Shown: positions 16,451 through 25,055 of the stretch, in pieces
Numbering within the stretch: position 1 is the first letter of the stretch
How the letters are laid out: each line of letters starts with the position of its first letter
Origin: CAYRZL01 sp964428795
GTDB lineage: Bacteria > Bacillota > Clostridia > Lachnospirales > Lachnospiraceae
Direction of reading: 5' to 3'
Assembly (NCBI GenBank): GCA_964428795.1
Contig: CAYRZL010000025.1
Coordinates: 1-29,404 of the forward strand
Length of the DNA: 29,404 bases
Program-made: the position numbers and the translations under genes
Notes under the pieces: generated by a model
What the model was told of the DNA's origin: nothing
Databases searched by the model: none
The model's input: only the letters and a program-made list of their open reading frames with translations

Positions 16451-16491
16451 CACACCGACGACCGGTCTGAAAGAGACCGGTCTGTCTGTGT
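16451..16491 (-). other. strong intergenic hairpin between binding-protein and ATPase genes
   Basis: ACCGGTCT (16461-16468) pairs perfectly with AGACCGGT (16474-16481) around a five-base loop, and flanking bases extend the stem imperfectly. On the minus strand no U-tract follows. It is therefore more likely a 3'-end stabiliser or partial terminator that keeps binding-protein mRNA more abundant than the downstream transporter genes. Confidence 0.55.
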
Positions 16492-16508
16492 ATTTATTAT
16501 ATGATTGT

Positions 16509-17681
16509 TTAGCGGGACAATCCCATCTCTTCCAGACCGGATTCCAGGAATGACCACATATAATCAGATACAGTTTCAACTGCGGTACCCATGTTCCAGG
16601 TAGCCAGCTCTTCACCGTGCGGCAGATACTCATCGATATTTTCACTGGTAACGATAACATCCGGAGTAAAGGTCAGTTCCGGAACTTCCTCACCAGTAAT
16701 CAACTGATATGCCTGAACAACAGCTACATATCCCTGAAGGATAGACCAGTCATATGCAGATGCATACATTTTACCCTCAGTGATGGACTCCAGTGCGATT
16801 ACGTTTCCGTCGATACCGGATACGAGAACGCCATCTTCGCCTACGGTTATATTATTATCTTCCAAAGCATTTACAGCGCCTACTGCCATCAGATCGTTAC
16901 AGCAGAGAACTGCATCGATGTCGCTGTGTGCCTGAATGATATCGGAAAGTGTTGTATAAGCAGTGTCCTGATCATAGCTTGCGCTCTGAGACTCTAAAAC
17001 AGTGATACCCTCATACTCTTCAACTGCCTGCTCAAAGCCTGCGGTTCTCTCCTGAGAGGAGCTTGCTGCATCTACACCACGAAGAATTACAATATTTCCT
17101 TCTCCGCCCATTTTATCAAACACATTTTTTGCAAGCTCGTAAGCCATTACCTGATGATCAACACCTATGTAGTTCGGCATGTACTCTGCCACGTCATCAC
17201 CCCATACGTTTGTAATCTCCGTATCAACAGTTACAAACGGGATGCCTGCATCATGAGCTGCCTCAACTGCGCCGCTCACACCGTCGGAATCGTTTGGTGT
17301 AAGGATCAGTGCGTCAACGCCTTTTGTGATCATATCCTCACATTTTGTGATCTGTCCGTCTACATCTGACTCAGTAGCTGTATTGTCAACCATTACGTTT
17401 ACTCCCAGATCCTGTCCTGCAAGCATAGCGCCATAAGAGATATCCTGGAAATGTGCATTGGTAGCTGTCTTAACTACGATACCGATAGAAATATCGGAAT
17501 CTGCTGCAGCTGCATCATTTCCTTCGTCTGCTGATGCATCACTCTCTACAGGAGCGCTGGTGTCTGCTCCGGTATTTGCATCATCCTCTGTGTTGTTTGC
17601 CTCTGTGCCGCACGCAGCCATACCCATTACCATAGCGCCTGCTACACATACAGCTAAAATCTTAGCCATTCTTCTCTTCAT
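16509..17681 (-). CDS. sugar-type ABC transporter substrate-binding lipoprotein
   Basis: The extracellular receptor of the importer encoded downstream. A type II signal peptide ends at the lipobox MAAC with lipidated C24, followed by an acidic, T/A-rich linker to about residue 65. The periplasmic-binding domain (peripla_BP_4 type) begins ISIGIVVKTATNAHFQDISYG. It shows family segments MITKGVDALILTPNDSDG, GIPFVTVDTEI, NIVILRGVDAASSSQERTAGF and AVLCCNDLMAVGAVNAL. The 390 residues include an extended C-terminal tail after DVIVTSENIDEYL. AAGGAGGG precedes the ATG. Ligand unknown. Confidence 0.92.
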   Translation of the reverse strand: MKRRMAKILAVCVAGAMVMGMAACGTEANNTEDDANTGADTSAPVESDASADEGNDAAAADSDISIGIVVKTATNAHFQDISYGAMLAGQDLGVNVMVDNTATESDVDGQITKCEDMITKGVDALILTPNDSDGVSGAVEAAHDAGIPFVTVDTEITNVWGDDVAEYMPNYIGVDHQVMAYELAKNVFDKMGGEGNIVILRGVDAASSSQERTAGFEQAVEEYEGITVLESQSASYDQDTAYTTLSDIIQAHSDIDAVLCCNDLMAVGAVNALEDNNITVGEDGVLVSGIDGNVIALESITEGKMYASAYDWSILQGYVAVVQAYQLITGEEVPELTFTPDVIVTSENIDEYLPHGEELATWNMGTAVETVSDYMWSFLESGLEEMGLSR

Positions 17682-17734
17682 TTTTGAAACCCTCCTTGAT
17701 TTTTCCTTATTTGTTAAATTAAATTACCGAAAGG

Positions 17735-17794
17735 CAGTTTGCAGCTCCCGATTGGCATTTGAAACCGCAAACTGTATTTGATGATGCTATTATA
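17735..17794 (-). promoter_or_regulatory. -10 box and structured leader of the sugar-transport operon
   Basis: A perfect TATAAT (17789-17794 on the minus strand) lies about 110 bases before the lipoprotein ATG, with no good -35 at 16-18 bp, as is usual for activator-dependent promoters. Just downstream the leader contains GCAAACTG (17767-17774) and CAGTTTGC (17735-17742), a perfect 8-bp inverted repeat with a 24-base loop. No sugar regulator gene is adjacent. The 329-base gap 17682-18010 holds this element and the divergent ABC-F promoter. Confidence 0.45.
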
Positions 17795-17930
17795 TCGGAT
17801 TTATTTTCCAGTGGTTATCCAAAGAACGACATTTATCATTCAATAATTTGATAATTGTATATTGCGCGTATGAACCCCACACACATATTGGTATACCATG
17901 AGAATTTTTCACAAACATGTCGAAAAAGTA

Positions 17931-17958
17931 TTGAAAAATCAAGATTATACGTTAAAAT
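17931..17958 (+). promoter_or_regulatory. predicted sigma-A promoter for the ABC-F gene
   Basis: TTGAAA (17931-17936) is 16 bp from TAAAAT (17953-17958) on the plus strand. It lies inside the upstream extension of the ABC-F reading frame, which supports starting the protein at 18011 rather than at 17855. Confidence 0.5.
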
Positions 17959-18010
17959 AGAAATGCTGCATTTATTAAAAACATTTCATTCAGAAAGAAA
18001 GGACTTCACT

Positions 18011-19651
18011 ATGATTCAAGCAAGTAACGTTACATTACGAATTGGAAAAAAAGCCCTCTTTGAAGATGTAAATATCAAATTTACGGAAGGAAACTGTTAC
18101 GGTCTGATCGGCGCCAACGGCGCCGGAAAATCTACCTTTTTAAAGATTTTGAACGGACAGTTGGAGCCTACTAACGGAGAGGTCATTATCACTCCCGGAC
18201 AGCGTCTGTCCTTCCTCCAACAGGATCACTTCAAATATGATGAATATCCGGTTCTGGATACTGTCATCATGGGAAATATGAGACTGTACGAGATCATGAA
18301 AGAAAAAGATGCCATCTATATGAAGGAGGATTTCACCGACGAGGACGGTATCCGTGCCAGCGAGCTGGAGGCTGAGTTTGCAGATATGGACGGATGGAAC
18401 GCAGAATCCGATGCTGCTACTCTGTTAAACGGTCTCGGCGTCGATACCGAATATCACTACAGCATCATGGGAGAATTAAACGGTGCCCTGAAGGTAAAGG
18501 TGCTGCTGGCGCAGGCTCTGTTCGGCAATCCCGATATTCTGCTTCTGGACGAGCCTACCAACAACCTTGATCTGGATGCTATTGCATGGCTGGAGGAGTT
18601 TTTGATCAACTTCGATAATACGGTTATCGTCGTTTCCCATGACCGTTATTTCTTAAATAAAGTATGTACTCACACAGCCGACATTGACTATGCAAAGATC
18701 CAGCTCTACGCCGGAAACTATGACTTCTGGTACGAATCCAGCCAGTTGATGATCAAGCAGATGAAGGAAGCAAACAAAAAGAAAGAGGAAAAGATCAAAG
18801 AGCTGCAGGAATTTATCTCCCGTTTCTCTGCAAACGCTTCCAAATCAAAGCAGGCCACTTCCAGAAAACGTGCTCTGGAAAAAATCCAGTTGGATGAAAT
18901 TCGTCCATCCAGTCGTAAATACCCATATATCGATTTCCGTCCGGGCAGAGAGATCGGTAATGAGGTTTTGACAGTAGAAAACTTAAGCAAAACCATCGAC
19001 GGTATAAAGGTGCTCGATAATATTTCCTTTATCGTAGGGCATGATGATAAGATTGCTCTCGTGGGCGGAAATGAGCAGGCAAAGACCGTATTATTTAAGA
19101 TTCTTGCCGGAGAGATGGAACCGGATGAGGGAACTTACAAATGGGGCGTGACTACCAGCCAGTCCTATTTCCCGAAGGACAACACTGAAATTTTTGACAC
19201 AGACCTGATCATTGTAGACTGGCTGACCCAGTATTCCGAGATCAAGGATGCCACCTATGTGCGTGGCTTCCTGGGGCGTATGCTCTTCCCGGGTGAAGAC
19301 GGTGTAAAGAAAATGCGTGTCCTGTCCGGTGGTGAGAAAGTGCGTGTCCTGTTCTCCCGTATGATGATCGAAGCCTCCAACGTACTGATGCTGGATGAGC
19401 CGACCGATCATCTGGATATGGAGTCCATCACCGCTTTAAACAACGGTCTGATCAAATTCCCGGGCGTCATTCTCTTTGCCTCCCGTGATCATCAGATCGT
19501 ACAGACTACCGCAAACCGCATTATGGAGATTCTTCCAAACGGAACACTGATCGACAAGATCACCACCTACGATGAATATCTGGAAAGTGACGAGATGGCA
19601 AGAAAACGTCAGGTTTATTCTGTAAAGAATACGGATGACGCCGCCATATAA
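18011..19651 (+). CDS. ABC-F family ATPase (YbiT-like)
   Basis: A soluble twin-ABC protein of the ABC-F class, members of which bind ribosomes and act in translation or antibiotic protection. The chosen ATG gives MIQASNVTLRIGKKALFEDV, with AAAGGA seven bases upstream, and 546 residues. NBD1 has GANGAGKST (34-42), Walker B ILLLDEPTNNLD and VVSHDRYF. The linker at about 240-300 is charged and helical. NBD2 has LSGGEKVRVLF (438-448) and LMLDEPTDHLD. The NBD1 signature is LNGAL, the NBD2 P-loop is GGNEQAKT and its H-loop is SRDH, so one composite ATP site looks degenerate. Resistance function cannot be inferred. It is monocistronic. Confidence 0.9.
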   Translation: MIQASNVTLRIGKKALFEDVNIKFTEGNCYGLIGANGAGKSTFLKILNGQLEPTNGEVIITPGQRLSFLQQDHFKYDEYPVLDTVIMGNMRLYEIMKEKDAIYMKEDFTDEDGIRASELEAEFADMDGWNAESDAATLLNGLGVDTEYHYSIMGELNGALKVKVLLAQALFGNPDILLLDEPTNNLDLDAIAWLEEFLINFDNTVIVVSHDRYFLNKVCTHTADIDYAKIQLYAGNYDFWYESSQLMIKQMKEANKKKEEKIKELQEFISRFSANASKSKQATSRKRALEKIQLDEIRPSSRKYPYIDFRPGREIGNEVLTVENLSKTIDGIKVLDNISFIVGHDDKIALVGGNEQAKTVLFKILAGEMEPDEGTYKWGVTTSQSYFPKDNTEIFDTDLIIVDWLTQYSEIKDATYVRGFLGRMLFPGEDGVKKMRVLSGGEKVRVLFSRMMIEASNVLMLDEPTDHLDMESITALNNGLIKFPGVILFASRDHQIVQTTANRIMEILPNGTLIDKITTYDEYLESDEMARKRQVYSVKNTDDAAI

Positions 19652-19664
19652 AAAACAGAAAATA

Positions 19665-19691
19665 GCCGCCATTACTCGCAATAATGGCGGC
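19665..19691. terminator. bidirectional terminator between the ABC-F gene and the opp operon
   Basis: GCCGCCATTA (19665-19674) and TAATGGCGGC (19682-19691) form a perfect 10-bp stem with a seven-base loop. On the minus strand it is followed by UAUUUUCUGUUUUUU, a good U-tract that would end the opp operon. On the plus strand the tail is weaker (UUAACAUAAG). It sits in the 67 bases between converging genes. Confidence 0.8.
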
Positions 19692-19718
19692 TTAACATAA
19701 GTTAAATCTATTTTTACA

Positions 19719-20996
19719 TTATTCTTTTACATTTAATGTAAATGCTGTACCATCTTTCTCATAGATGTCATAAAACACCGCATCCGGCTCATTACAACAG
19801 ATATCAAAATCCATACAGTAAATGGAGTAGATTCCATAATTTGTAAGCTGCATAAGCACATCCTCCGAGAATGCATCTGCAATGTATACCGGAATCATCT
19901 GCATCAAAATCTCCGCACATCCTGCATTCTTACTGTAACAGGTCAAATTGCTGATGCTGCTCTCACACAGACCGGTGTCCGTACTCAGATAAGAGGTTCT
20001 TGTCTCCCCGTCTGCATACGCATAATAATACAGAATATCCCTCTCGGTGATCATATAATCTCTTAACGTTACCATGCTCATGGGACCCTGATAAGAATAG
20101 GTGCCTGCCTGGTAAACCGTATTGTCCCGCCTTGTAAAAATATTCAGAGAAAAGCTGTTTTCTCTCTCATCCAGACATCTTCCAAAACCGTCAAAGCTGG
20201 ATATACTGCCATGGGTGTAACCTGCATCCGCGAGTGTCTGAGCCAGATTATCTACGATAAATGCATTTTTCATCCAGAAAAAATCCACATAGCTTTCAAT
20301 CTGATTTTCCTGCGCATATGTCTGATACTCCTCAGATACATGCAGACAAATCTGACCATCCCCCATCAATTCCACATTGACTGCATCCCGATCAGAAGCA
20401 AAATCCGCTATTTCCCCGAAATAGGTGCGAAGTGACTCCTGTTTATAAGGATCCAGCTCTGCCGCTGCCTCATCGTATTCCGAATAGAACAGATCATCAT
20501 AGGCTTTGTAGATGGGCGCCAGATACAGATTCCGGTTTCCATACTGTTCTGCCACTTCAAAGGCATGATACAGTATCTCATCCACCTCTATGATTTCATC
20601 CGGATGATGATTGATATAATATATATTTTTTTCGTCCGCGTAACCCTCGTCATCATCAAACAGCTTATTATTTGTCTCCAAAGCCTCCGTGTAGAGAAGA
20701 GTAAGCGCTTTTTTTTCCGCCGTGGCAGAAGTTTGTCCGCTCCCCAGGTCATACATAAGAACAAATTCATCGCTGTTTTTTGCCTCCGTAGAGGAGCTTG
20801 CCTCAATTGTTGTCCATCCGTCATTTACCGTCAGCAGACCTTTCACTGCCATGCTGATGGCGATTACGCCCAATAAAAGAAAAATTGCTGTCAGAATAAG
20901 CCGAAGCTTTAAATTTTTTTCTGACAGCTCAGCTTTGATCACCGGTCGCATATGCGGCCGATGATCTCTGTTGCCCATTCTTGTTTTCCGTCCCAA
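19719..20996 (-). CDS. membrane-anchored protein, possibly a degenerate ApbE-like domain; last gene of the opp operon
   Basis: A basic N-terminus is followed by one membrane helix (about 33-52) and a large outer domain. I do not recognise it with certainty. Segment order recalls ApbE (FAD:protein FMN transferase): INHHPDEIIEVDEILYHAFEVAEQ (about 128-151), then KNAFIVDNLAQTLADAGYTHGSI (243-265), then YLSTDTGLCESSISNLTC (336-353) where ApbE has the LDPxTG region. The glycine-rich GGD and the metal-binding residues of active ApbE are not visible, so it is likely non-catalytic. The TTG start directly abuts the oppF stop; the ATG at 20978 is an alternative. Inferred role: accessory to peptide uptake, unproven. 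Confidence 0.5.
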   Translation of the reverse strand: MGRKTRMGNRDHRPHMRPVIKAELSEKNLKLRLILTAIFLLLGVIAISMAVKGLLTVNDGWTTIEASSSTEAKNSDEFVLMYDLGSGQTSATAEKKALTLLYTEALETNNKLFDDDEGYADEKNIYYINHHPDEIIEVDEILYHAFEVAEQYGNRNLYLAPIYKAYDDLFYSEYDEAAAELDPYKQESLRTYFGEIADFASDRDAVNVELMGDGQICLHVSEEYQTYAQENQIESYVDFFWMKNAFIVDNLAQTLADAGYTHGSISSFDGFGRCLDERENSFSLNIFTRRDNTVYQAGTYSYQGPMSMVTLRDYMITERDILYYYAYADGETRTSYLSTDTGLCESSISNLTCYSKNAGCAEILMQMIPVYIADAFSEDVLMQLTNYGIYSIYCMDFDICCNEPDAVFYDIYEKDGTAFTLNVKE

Positions 20997-22310
20997 TTAA
21001 ACCACCGCCAAAATAAGGAATAATACAAACAACGCTGCTATCACAATCCATACGATAAAACCAACGATAGCTCCTTTTTTGCACATTCTGTGATTACGGA
21101 TATATCTCTTTTTGCGGAATACGACCGCAAGAATTGCACCGAGGATCGGAATAAAGAAGGAAAGAATCGCCCAGAGCAGATTCCCGGTATCCCCGACAGG
21201 AGCCTCCAGAAATTCCTTCTCTGCCTGCAGATCAAGTTCATCATCTGAGGCACGGTTCAGTTCATCAGAATTATCAGCGATCGTGATTGTCTGAAGAGGC
21301 ACATCCTTTTCACGAACTGCTCTGTACTCCTCGATCTCCTTTTTATTCCCGTATACATAATGATCATGACCGATACAGACAAACTCCGGCTTATCCTCGC
21401 TGTAATCATGAATGGACGGATCATACGTATACAATACTTTGTGTTTCTCAAGCTGCGGATCCGGAATGGGAACCGCAGAAATCAATGAGCGGGTATAGGG
21501 ATGCAGTGGAAAATTGAACAGTTCCTCCGCTTCCGCAACTTCTACGATCTTTCCCTTATAAATAACGCCGATACGATCCGAAATAAAACGCACGATGGAA
21601 AGATCATGGGCGATAAACAGGTAGGTAACGCCCTTCTCCTCCTGAAATTTTTTCAACAGGTTCAGAACCTGCGCACGGATGGACACATCCAGCGCGGAGA
21701 TCGGCTCATCGGCCACTACCAGCTCCGGTTCCATAACCATGGCTCTCGCCAGACCGATACGCTGACGCTGCCCGCCGGAAAACTCATGTGGATAGCGGGT
21801 CAGATGCTCCGGCAGCAGACCTACCTCGTTGATCATATTCTCAACCTTTTGTACACGGTCTGCCTCATTTTCAAACAGATGGAAATTATAAAGTCCCTCG
21901 GATATAATATAATCCACTGTAGCTCTCTCATTCAGCGAAGCTGCAGGATCCTGGAAAACCATCTGGATATTACGGATGACTTCACGATCCAGAGAATGTG
22001 GTATCTTTCCTGATATACGCACACCTTTGTAAAGAATCTCTCCGGCAGACAGCGGATTGACACGGATCACCGCGCGGCCGATAGTTGTCTTACCAGATCC
22101 CGACTCACCAACCAGCGAAAACGTCTCCCCTTTATGAATATCAAAGGACGCATTCTCCACTGCCTTGAAAGCGGTATCTCCCTTTCCAAAGGTAATATCA
22201 ATATTCTTCAAGGAAAGCAAAATTTCCCTGCCGTTTTCATCCAGCGGTCCATGCTCCGGCAAAGTGGAAGCGCTTGCGCTTATTTGTTTTTCATTTTTTG
22301 AATTAGACAC
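20997..22310 (-). CDS. oppF: oligopeptide ABC transporter ATPase OppF/AmiF with a C-terminal membrane tail
   Basis: Cytoplasmic ATPase partner of OppD. Walker A GESGSGKTT is at 68-76, Q-loop MVFQDPAASLNERATVDYII at 117-136, signature FSGGQRQRIGLARA at 177-190 and Walker B VVADEPISALD at about 198. The C-terminal oligopeptide motif HPYTRSLISAVPIPDP is at about 270-285. AmiF-like proteins end near 310 residues, but this one has 437. It adds an acidic linker (about 332-376) and two membrane spans (about 378-397 and 413-437) separated by RKKRYIRNHRMCKK. The start is GTG, seven bases after GGAGAG, which overlaps the oppD stop. Confidence 0.92.
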   Translation of the reverse strand: MSNSKNEKQISASASTLPEHGPLDENGREILLSLKNIDITFGKGDTAFKAVENASFDIHKGETFSLVGESGSGKTTIGRAVIRVNPLSAGEILYKGVRISGKIPHSLDREVIRNIQMVFQDPAASLNERATVDYIISEGLYNFHLFENEADRVQKVENMINEVGLLPEHLTRYPHEFSGGQRQRIGLARAMVMEPELVVADEPISALDVSIRAQVLNLLKKFQEEKGVTYLFIAHDLSIVRFISDRIGVIYKGKIVEVAEAEELFNFPLHPYTRSLISAVPIPDPQLEKHKVLYTYDPSIHDYSEDKPEFVCIGHDHYVYGNKKEIEEYRAVREKDVPLQTITIADNSDELNRASDDELDLQAEKEFLEAPVGDTGNLLWAILSFFIPILGAILAVVFRKKRYIRNHRMCKKGAIVGFIVWIVIAALFVLFLILAVV

Positions 22311-22314
22311 ACTT

Positions 22315-24069
22315 TTACTCTCCTATGTGATATGTTTCAACTAGTTTTTCATGGATGTCCTGAATGATCTCCGGTTTTTCCACCTTCGGAGCGTTTTCAT
22401 CCAGCAGCCATGTTTTTGCATAATGGGTATCGCTGATCTTAAACATCGGCGGTTCCATCAAGGTATCGATCTTCATGCAGTATGGATTACGGGGTGCAAA
22501 GGCATCCCCCGCAATCTGGTTGTACAAAGATGGTGGGGTACCGGTAATGGAGTACAGCTTTGTGTTTTTTGTGCCCAACTGAGGCAGAGATGACAGCAAC
22601 GCCCAAGTGTAGGGATGTCTCGAATCATAGAATACATCCTCCACAGTCCCAAGTTCCACAATCTGTCCCGCATAAAGCACAGCCACCCGATCTGCAATGT
22701 TTGCCACAACGCCGAGATCATGTGTAATAAAAACGGTCGTAAAGTGAAATTCCTTCTGCAAATCTTTAATCAGCTGCAAAATCTGTGCCTGAATCGTCAC
22801 ATCCAGCGCTGTGGTCGGCTCGTCACAGATCAGAATCTTTGGCTGGCAGGACAGGGCAATAGCGATTACGATACGCTGTCTCATACCGCCGGAATACTGG
22901 AAGGGATAATCGTCGAACCTGGCTTCCGGATGTGGAATGCCAACTTTCGCCATCATCTCAATGGCGCGTTTTCTCGCCTCTACCTCACTGCACTGCTGAT
23001 GCTTGATAATAATGGATGTAATCTGTTTTCCGATCGTGACGATCGGATCCAGAGAAGTCATAGGATCCTGGAATACGGTAGCAATCCTGCGCCCGCGGAT
23101 CTTCTGCCAATCCTTTGCATATTTGATCTTTGCGAGATTCAAAATACAGTTTCCATGGAGTTTATCAGCAGTCTCATCCAGATAACGTACGCGGAAGACC
23201 ACATCGTCAAATATCCGGTTGCGTTCAGCTTCGTTGTTTAAATCGATGCCCAGCTGCATCGCCTTCTTTAACGCATCTCGCAGACCTCTTGCAAGCTTCT
23301 CTCTGCGGTGCCTGTCATATCTTCCCACAGACAGATGAATCTCTTTTGCAAGAATCTCATTTCTCTTTTCCTGCTCCGGCGTGATGGACACTGAAATTTC
23401 TTTTTCCCACTGTACCTTCAAATCGGCAATCTTTTTATCATAGCTTTTCGCCAGCTCACTGCCTCCGGCAATCTGTGCCTCCATCTCTTTGAGTTTTTTC
23501 TCATGCTGTTTTTGCATCGCCTTAATCTGAGTCTCATAATTTCTGAGAAGCTTTGTCGTTTCCTTTATTCTTGCACGGTCTTTTTTCGGATCCAGAGTCT
23601 GTTTCAAATTGAAGGCATCGGTTCGCTTTGCGATCAGCTCCGCCTCCTCCATCTTCATCTGTTCTTTTTCCTCCTCAGAGAGACCGCATTTTTCTCTCTT
23701 CTCGGATTCCAGTTCCAAAATCTGACGCCAGGTAGCAGCGCCCGCTTCCATTTTAGAAGACTCATTCAGCGAAGCCAAATTGTCTGCGATCATTTTCCTC
23801 GCTTTGTCATCCAGCGGCACATAAGTGTCCGCCAGTTCCGGATCATCAAAGATCAGTGAACCCTCGCTGACAAATCCGTTGGAGTCCAGCATACCCGCAA
23901 AGGTTTTCGTGAACACGGATTTTCCTGAACCGGACTCTCCTACGATGGCAATGGACTCATTTTCATATATATCCAGCGTAATGCCGCGGATGGCAGTCAG
24001 AACACGACCGCGCACACGGAATTTCACATGGAGATTGTCAATCGATAATAATACTTTTTTATCTTCCAT
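22315..24069 (-). CDS. oppD: oligopeptide ABC transporter ATPase OppD/AmiE with a large internal helical insertion
   Basis: Residues 1-75 and 316-584 align well with AmiE-type ATPases: Walker A GESGSGKSVFTKTFAGML (44-61), Q-loop TVFQDPMTSLDPIVTIG (331-347), signature YSGGMRQRIVIAIAL, Walker B ILICDEPTTALDVT, and the family C-terminus HYAKTWLLDENAPKVEKP. Between Walker A and the Q-loop lie about 240 extra residues (76-315, DNA about 23125-23844). They are dominated by K, E, R and Q and predicted helical or coiled coil. The reading frame is continuous and both flanks are intact, so this is an in-frame insertion and not an error. Typical relatives have about 330-360 residues. Confidence 0.92.
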   Translation of the reverse strand: MEDKKVLLSIDNLHVKFRVRGRVLTAIRGITLDIYENESIAIVGESGSGKSVFTKTFAGMLDSNGFVSEGSLIFDDPELADTYVPLDDKARKMIADNLASLNESSKMEAGAATWRQILELESEKREKCGLSEEEKEQMKMEEAELIAKRTDAFNLKQTLDPKKDRARIKETTKLLRNYETQIKAMQKQHEKKLKEMEAQIAGGSELAKSYDKKIADLKVQWEKEISVSITPEQEKRNEILAKEIHLSVGRYDRHRREKLARGLRDALKKAMQLGIDLNNEAERNRIFDDVVFRVRYLDETADKLHGNCILNLAKIKYAKDWQKIRGRRIATVFQDPMTSLDPIVTIGKQITSIIIKHQQCSEVEARKRAIEMMAKVGIPHPEARFDDYPFQYSGGMRQRIVIAIALSCQPKILICDEPTTALDVTIQAQILQLIKDLQKEFHFTTVFITHDLGVVANIADRVAVLYAGQIVELGTVEDVFYDSRHPYTWALLSSLPQLGTKNTKLYSITGTPPSLYNQIAGDAFAPRNPYCMKIDTLMEPPMFKISDTHYAKTWLLDENAPKVEKPEIIQDIHEKLVETYHIGE

Positions 24070-24080
24070 ACCGCACCGCC

Positions 24081-25049
24081 TTACATATGTGTTCTCGGGT
24101 CAGAAGCGTCACCCAGATTCTGACCTACGACATACAACACGATCGTGATAATGGAAGCAACGACAACCGGGCTCCAGAACTCGAACCCCCATCCGGGCGT
24201 TACCATGGCATTCTCAGCTTCATAGATCAGACGTCCCAAAGACAGATCTGACATACCCATTCCGATGTAGGATAAGAACACCTCATAGGAAATATAGGAT
24301 GGAATCTCCGTAGCCAGCTCCGTTACAATGATTGATGTCATAAAGGGAAGTATGTTTTTCATGGCAATCTTGAAGGTAGATGTACCCAGGCACTTGGATG
24401 CCAGATTATACTCTCTGTCCCGGATGATCACTACCTGAGTACGGATGAAGTATGCGATAAACAGCCACCCGGTAACCGTCAATGCAAGAACCATCGTCCA
24501 GAAGCTTGCTGTAAACAGCATGATCATAACGGAAATAAATAAAATGTAAGGAATATTACCGATGATGTTATAAACCTCCGTCATGATAACATCCATCTTT
24601 TTGGAAAATCCCCAGACCGCTCCGACAACAACGCCAACGGTCATATTGATAGCCGCGCACACGAACGCCAGCGAGATGGAAATTCTGGAACCGAACCATA
24701 CCGCGTCAAAGGTAGACTGCCCCGCAGCTCCGGTACCCAAAATCCAGTGCAGGCTGAATCCGAAACGACCGACAGCCGCCGACGGAGTCAGATGCTTTAC
24801 TGACGCATCCATCAGATTGGCAAACTTGTCATAAGTGGCAAACATCGGATAAATGTAGGAGAACAGGATCAATGCCGCCAGTATCGCCAGAATGATAATA
24901 TTAATTTTTTTCTTAAAAAAAACACGGAACACCGACTGCCAGTAAGAATACCGGGGCGCCGTAATTTTTTCGGATTCCAGATCACTGTGATCCACTCTGG
25001 AAAACAGTTTTTCCTTGGGAACCCCTAAATTTTCCAAATCATAATTCAT
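24081..25049 (-). CDS. oppC: oligopeptide ABC transporter permease OppC/AmiD
   Basis: One of two membrane subunits of the peptide importer. The N-terminal cytoplasmic part (SEKITAPRYSYWQSVFRVFFKKK) and the first span ending IYPMF match AmiD. About six membrane segments follow, with the ATPase-coupling loop EYNLASKCLGTSTFKIAMKN, then ISYEVFLSYIGMGMSDLSLGRLI and the terminal GQNLGDASDPRTHM. At 322 residues it is family length. It is translated six bases after oppB with AAGGACAGG upstream. Confidence 0.95.
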   Translation of the reverse strand: MNYDLENLGVPKEKLFSRVDHSDLESEKITAPRYSYWQSVFRVFFKKKINIIILAILAALILFSYIYPMFATYDKFANLMDASVKHLTPSAAVGRFGFSLHWILGTGAAGQSTFDAVWFGSRISISLAFVCAAINMTVGVVVGAVWGFSKKMDVIMTEVYNIIGNIPYILFISVMIMLFTASFWTMVLALTVTGWLFIAYFIRTQVVIIRDREYNLASKCLGTSTFKIAMKNILPFMTSIIVTELATEIPSYISYEVFLSYIGMGMSDLSLGRLIYEAENAMVTPGWGFEFWSPVVVASIITIVLYVVGQNLGDASDPRTHM

Positions 25050-25055
25050 AGTCTC

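Noticed and set aside
17855..18010. N-terminal extension of the ABC-F reading frame by 52 residues
   Set aside because: The stretch has no ribosome site, contains a predicted promoter and does not resemble ABC-F N-termini; the ATG at 18011 has a good ribosome site.
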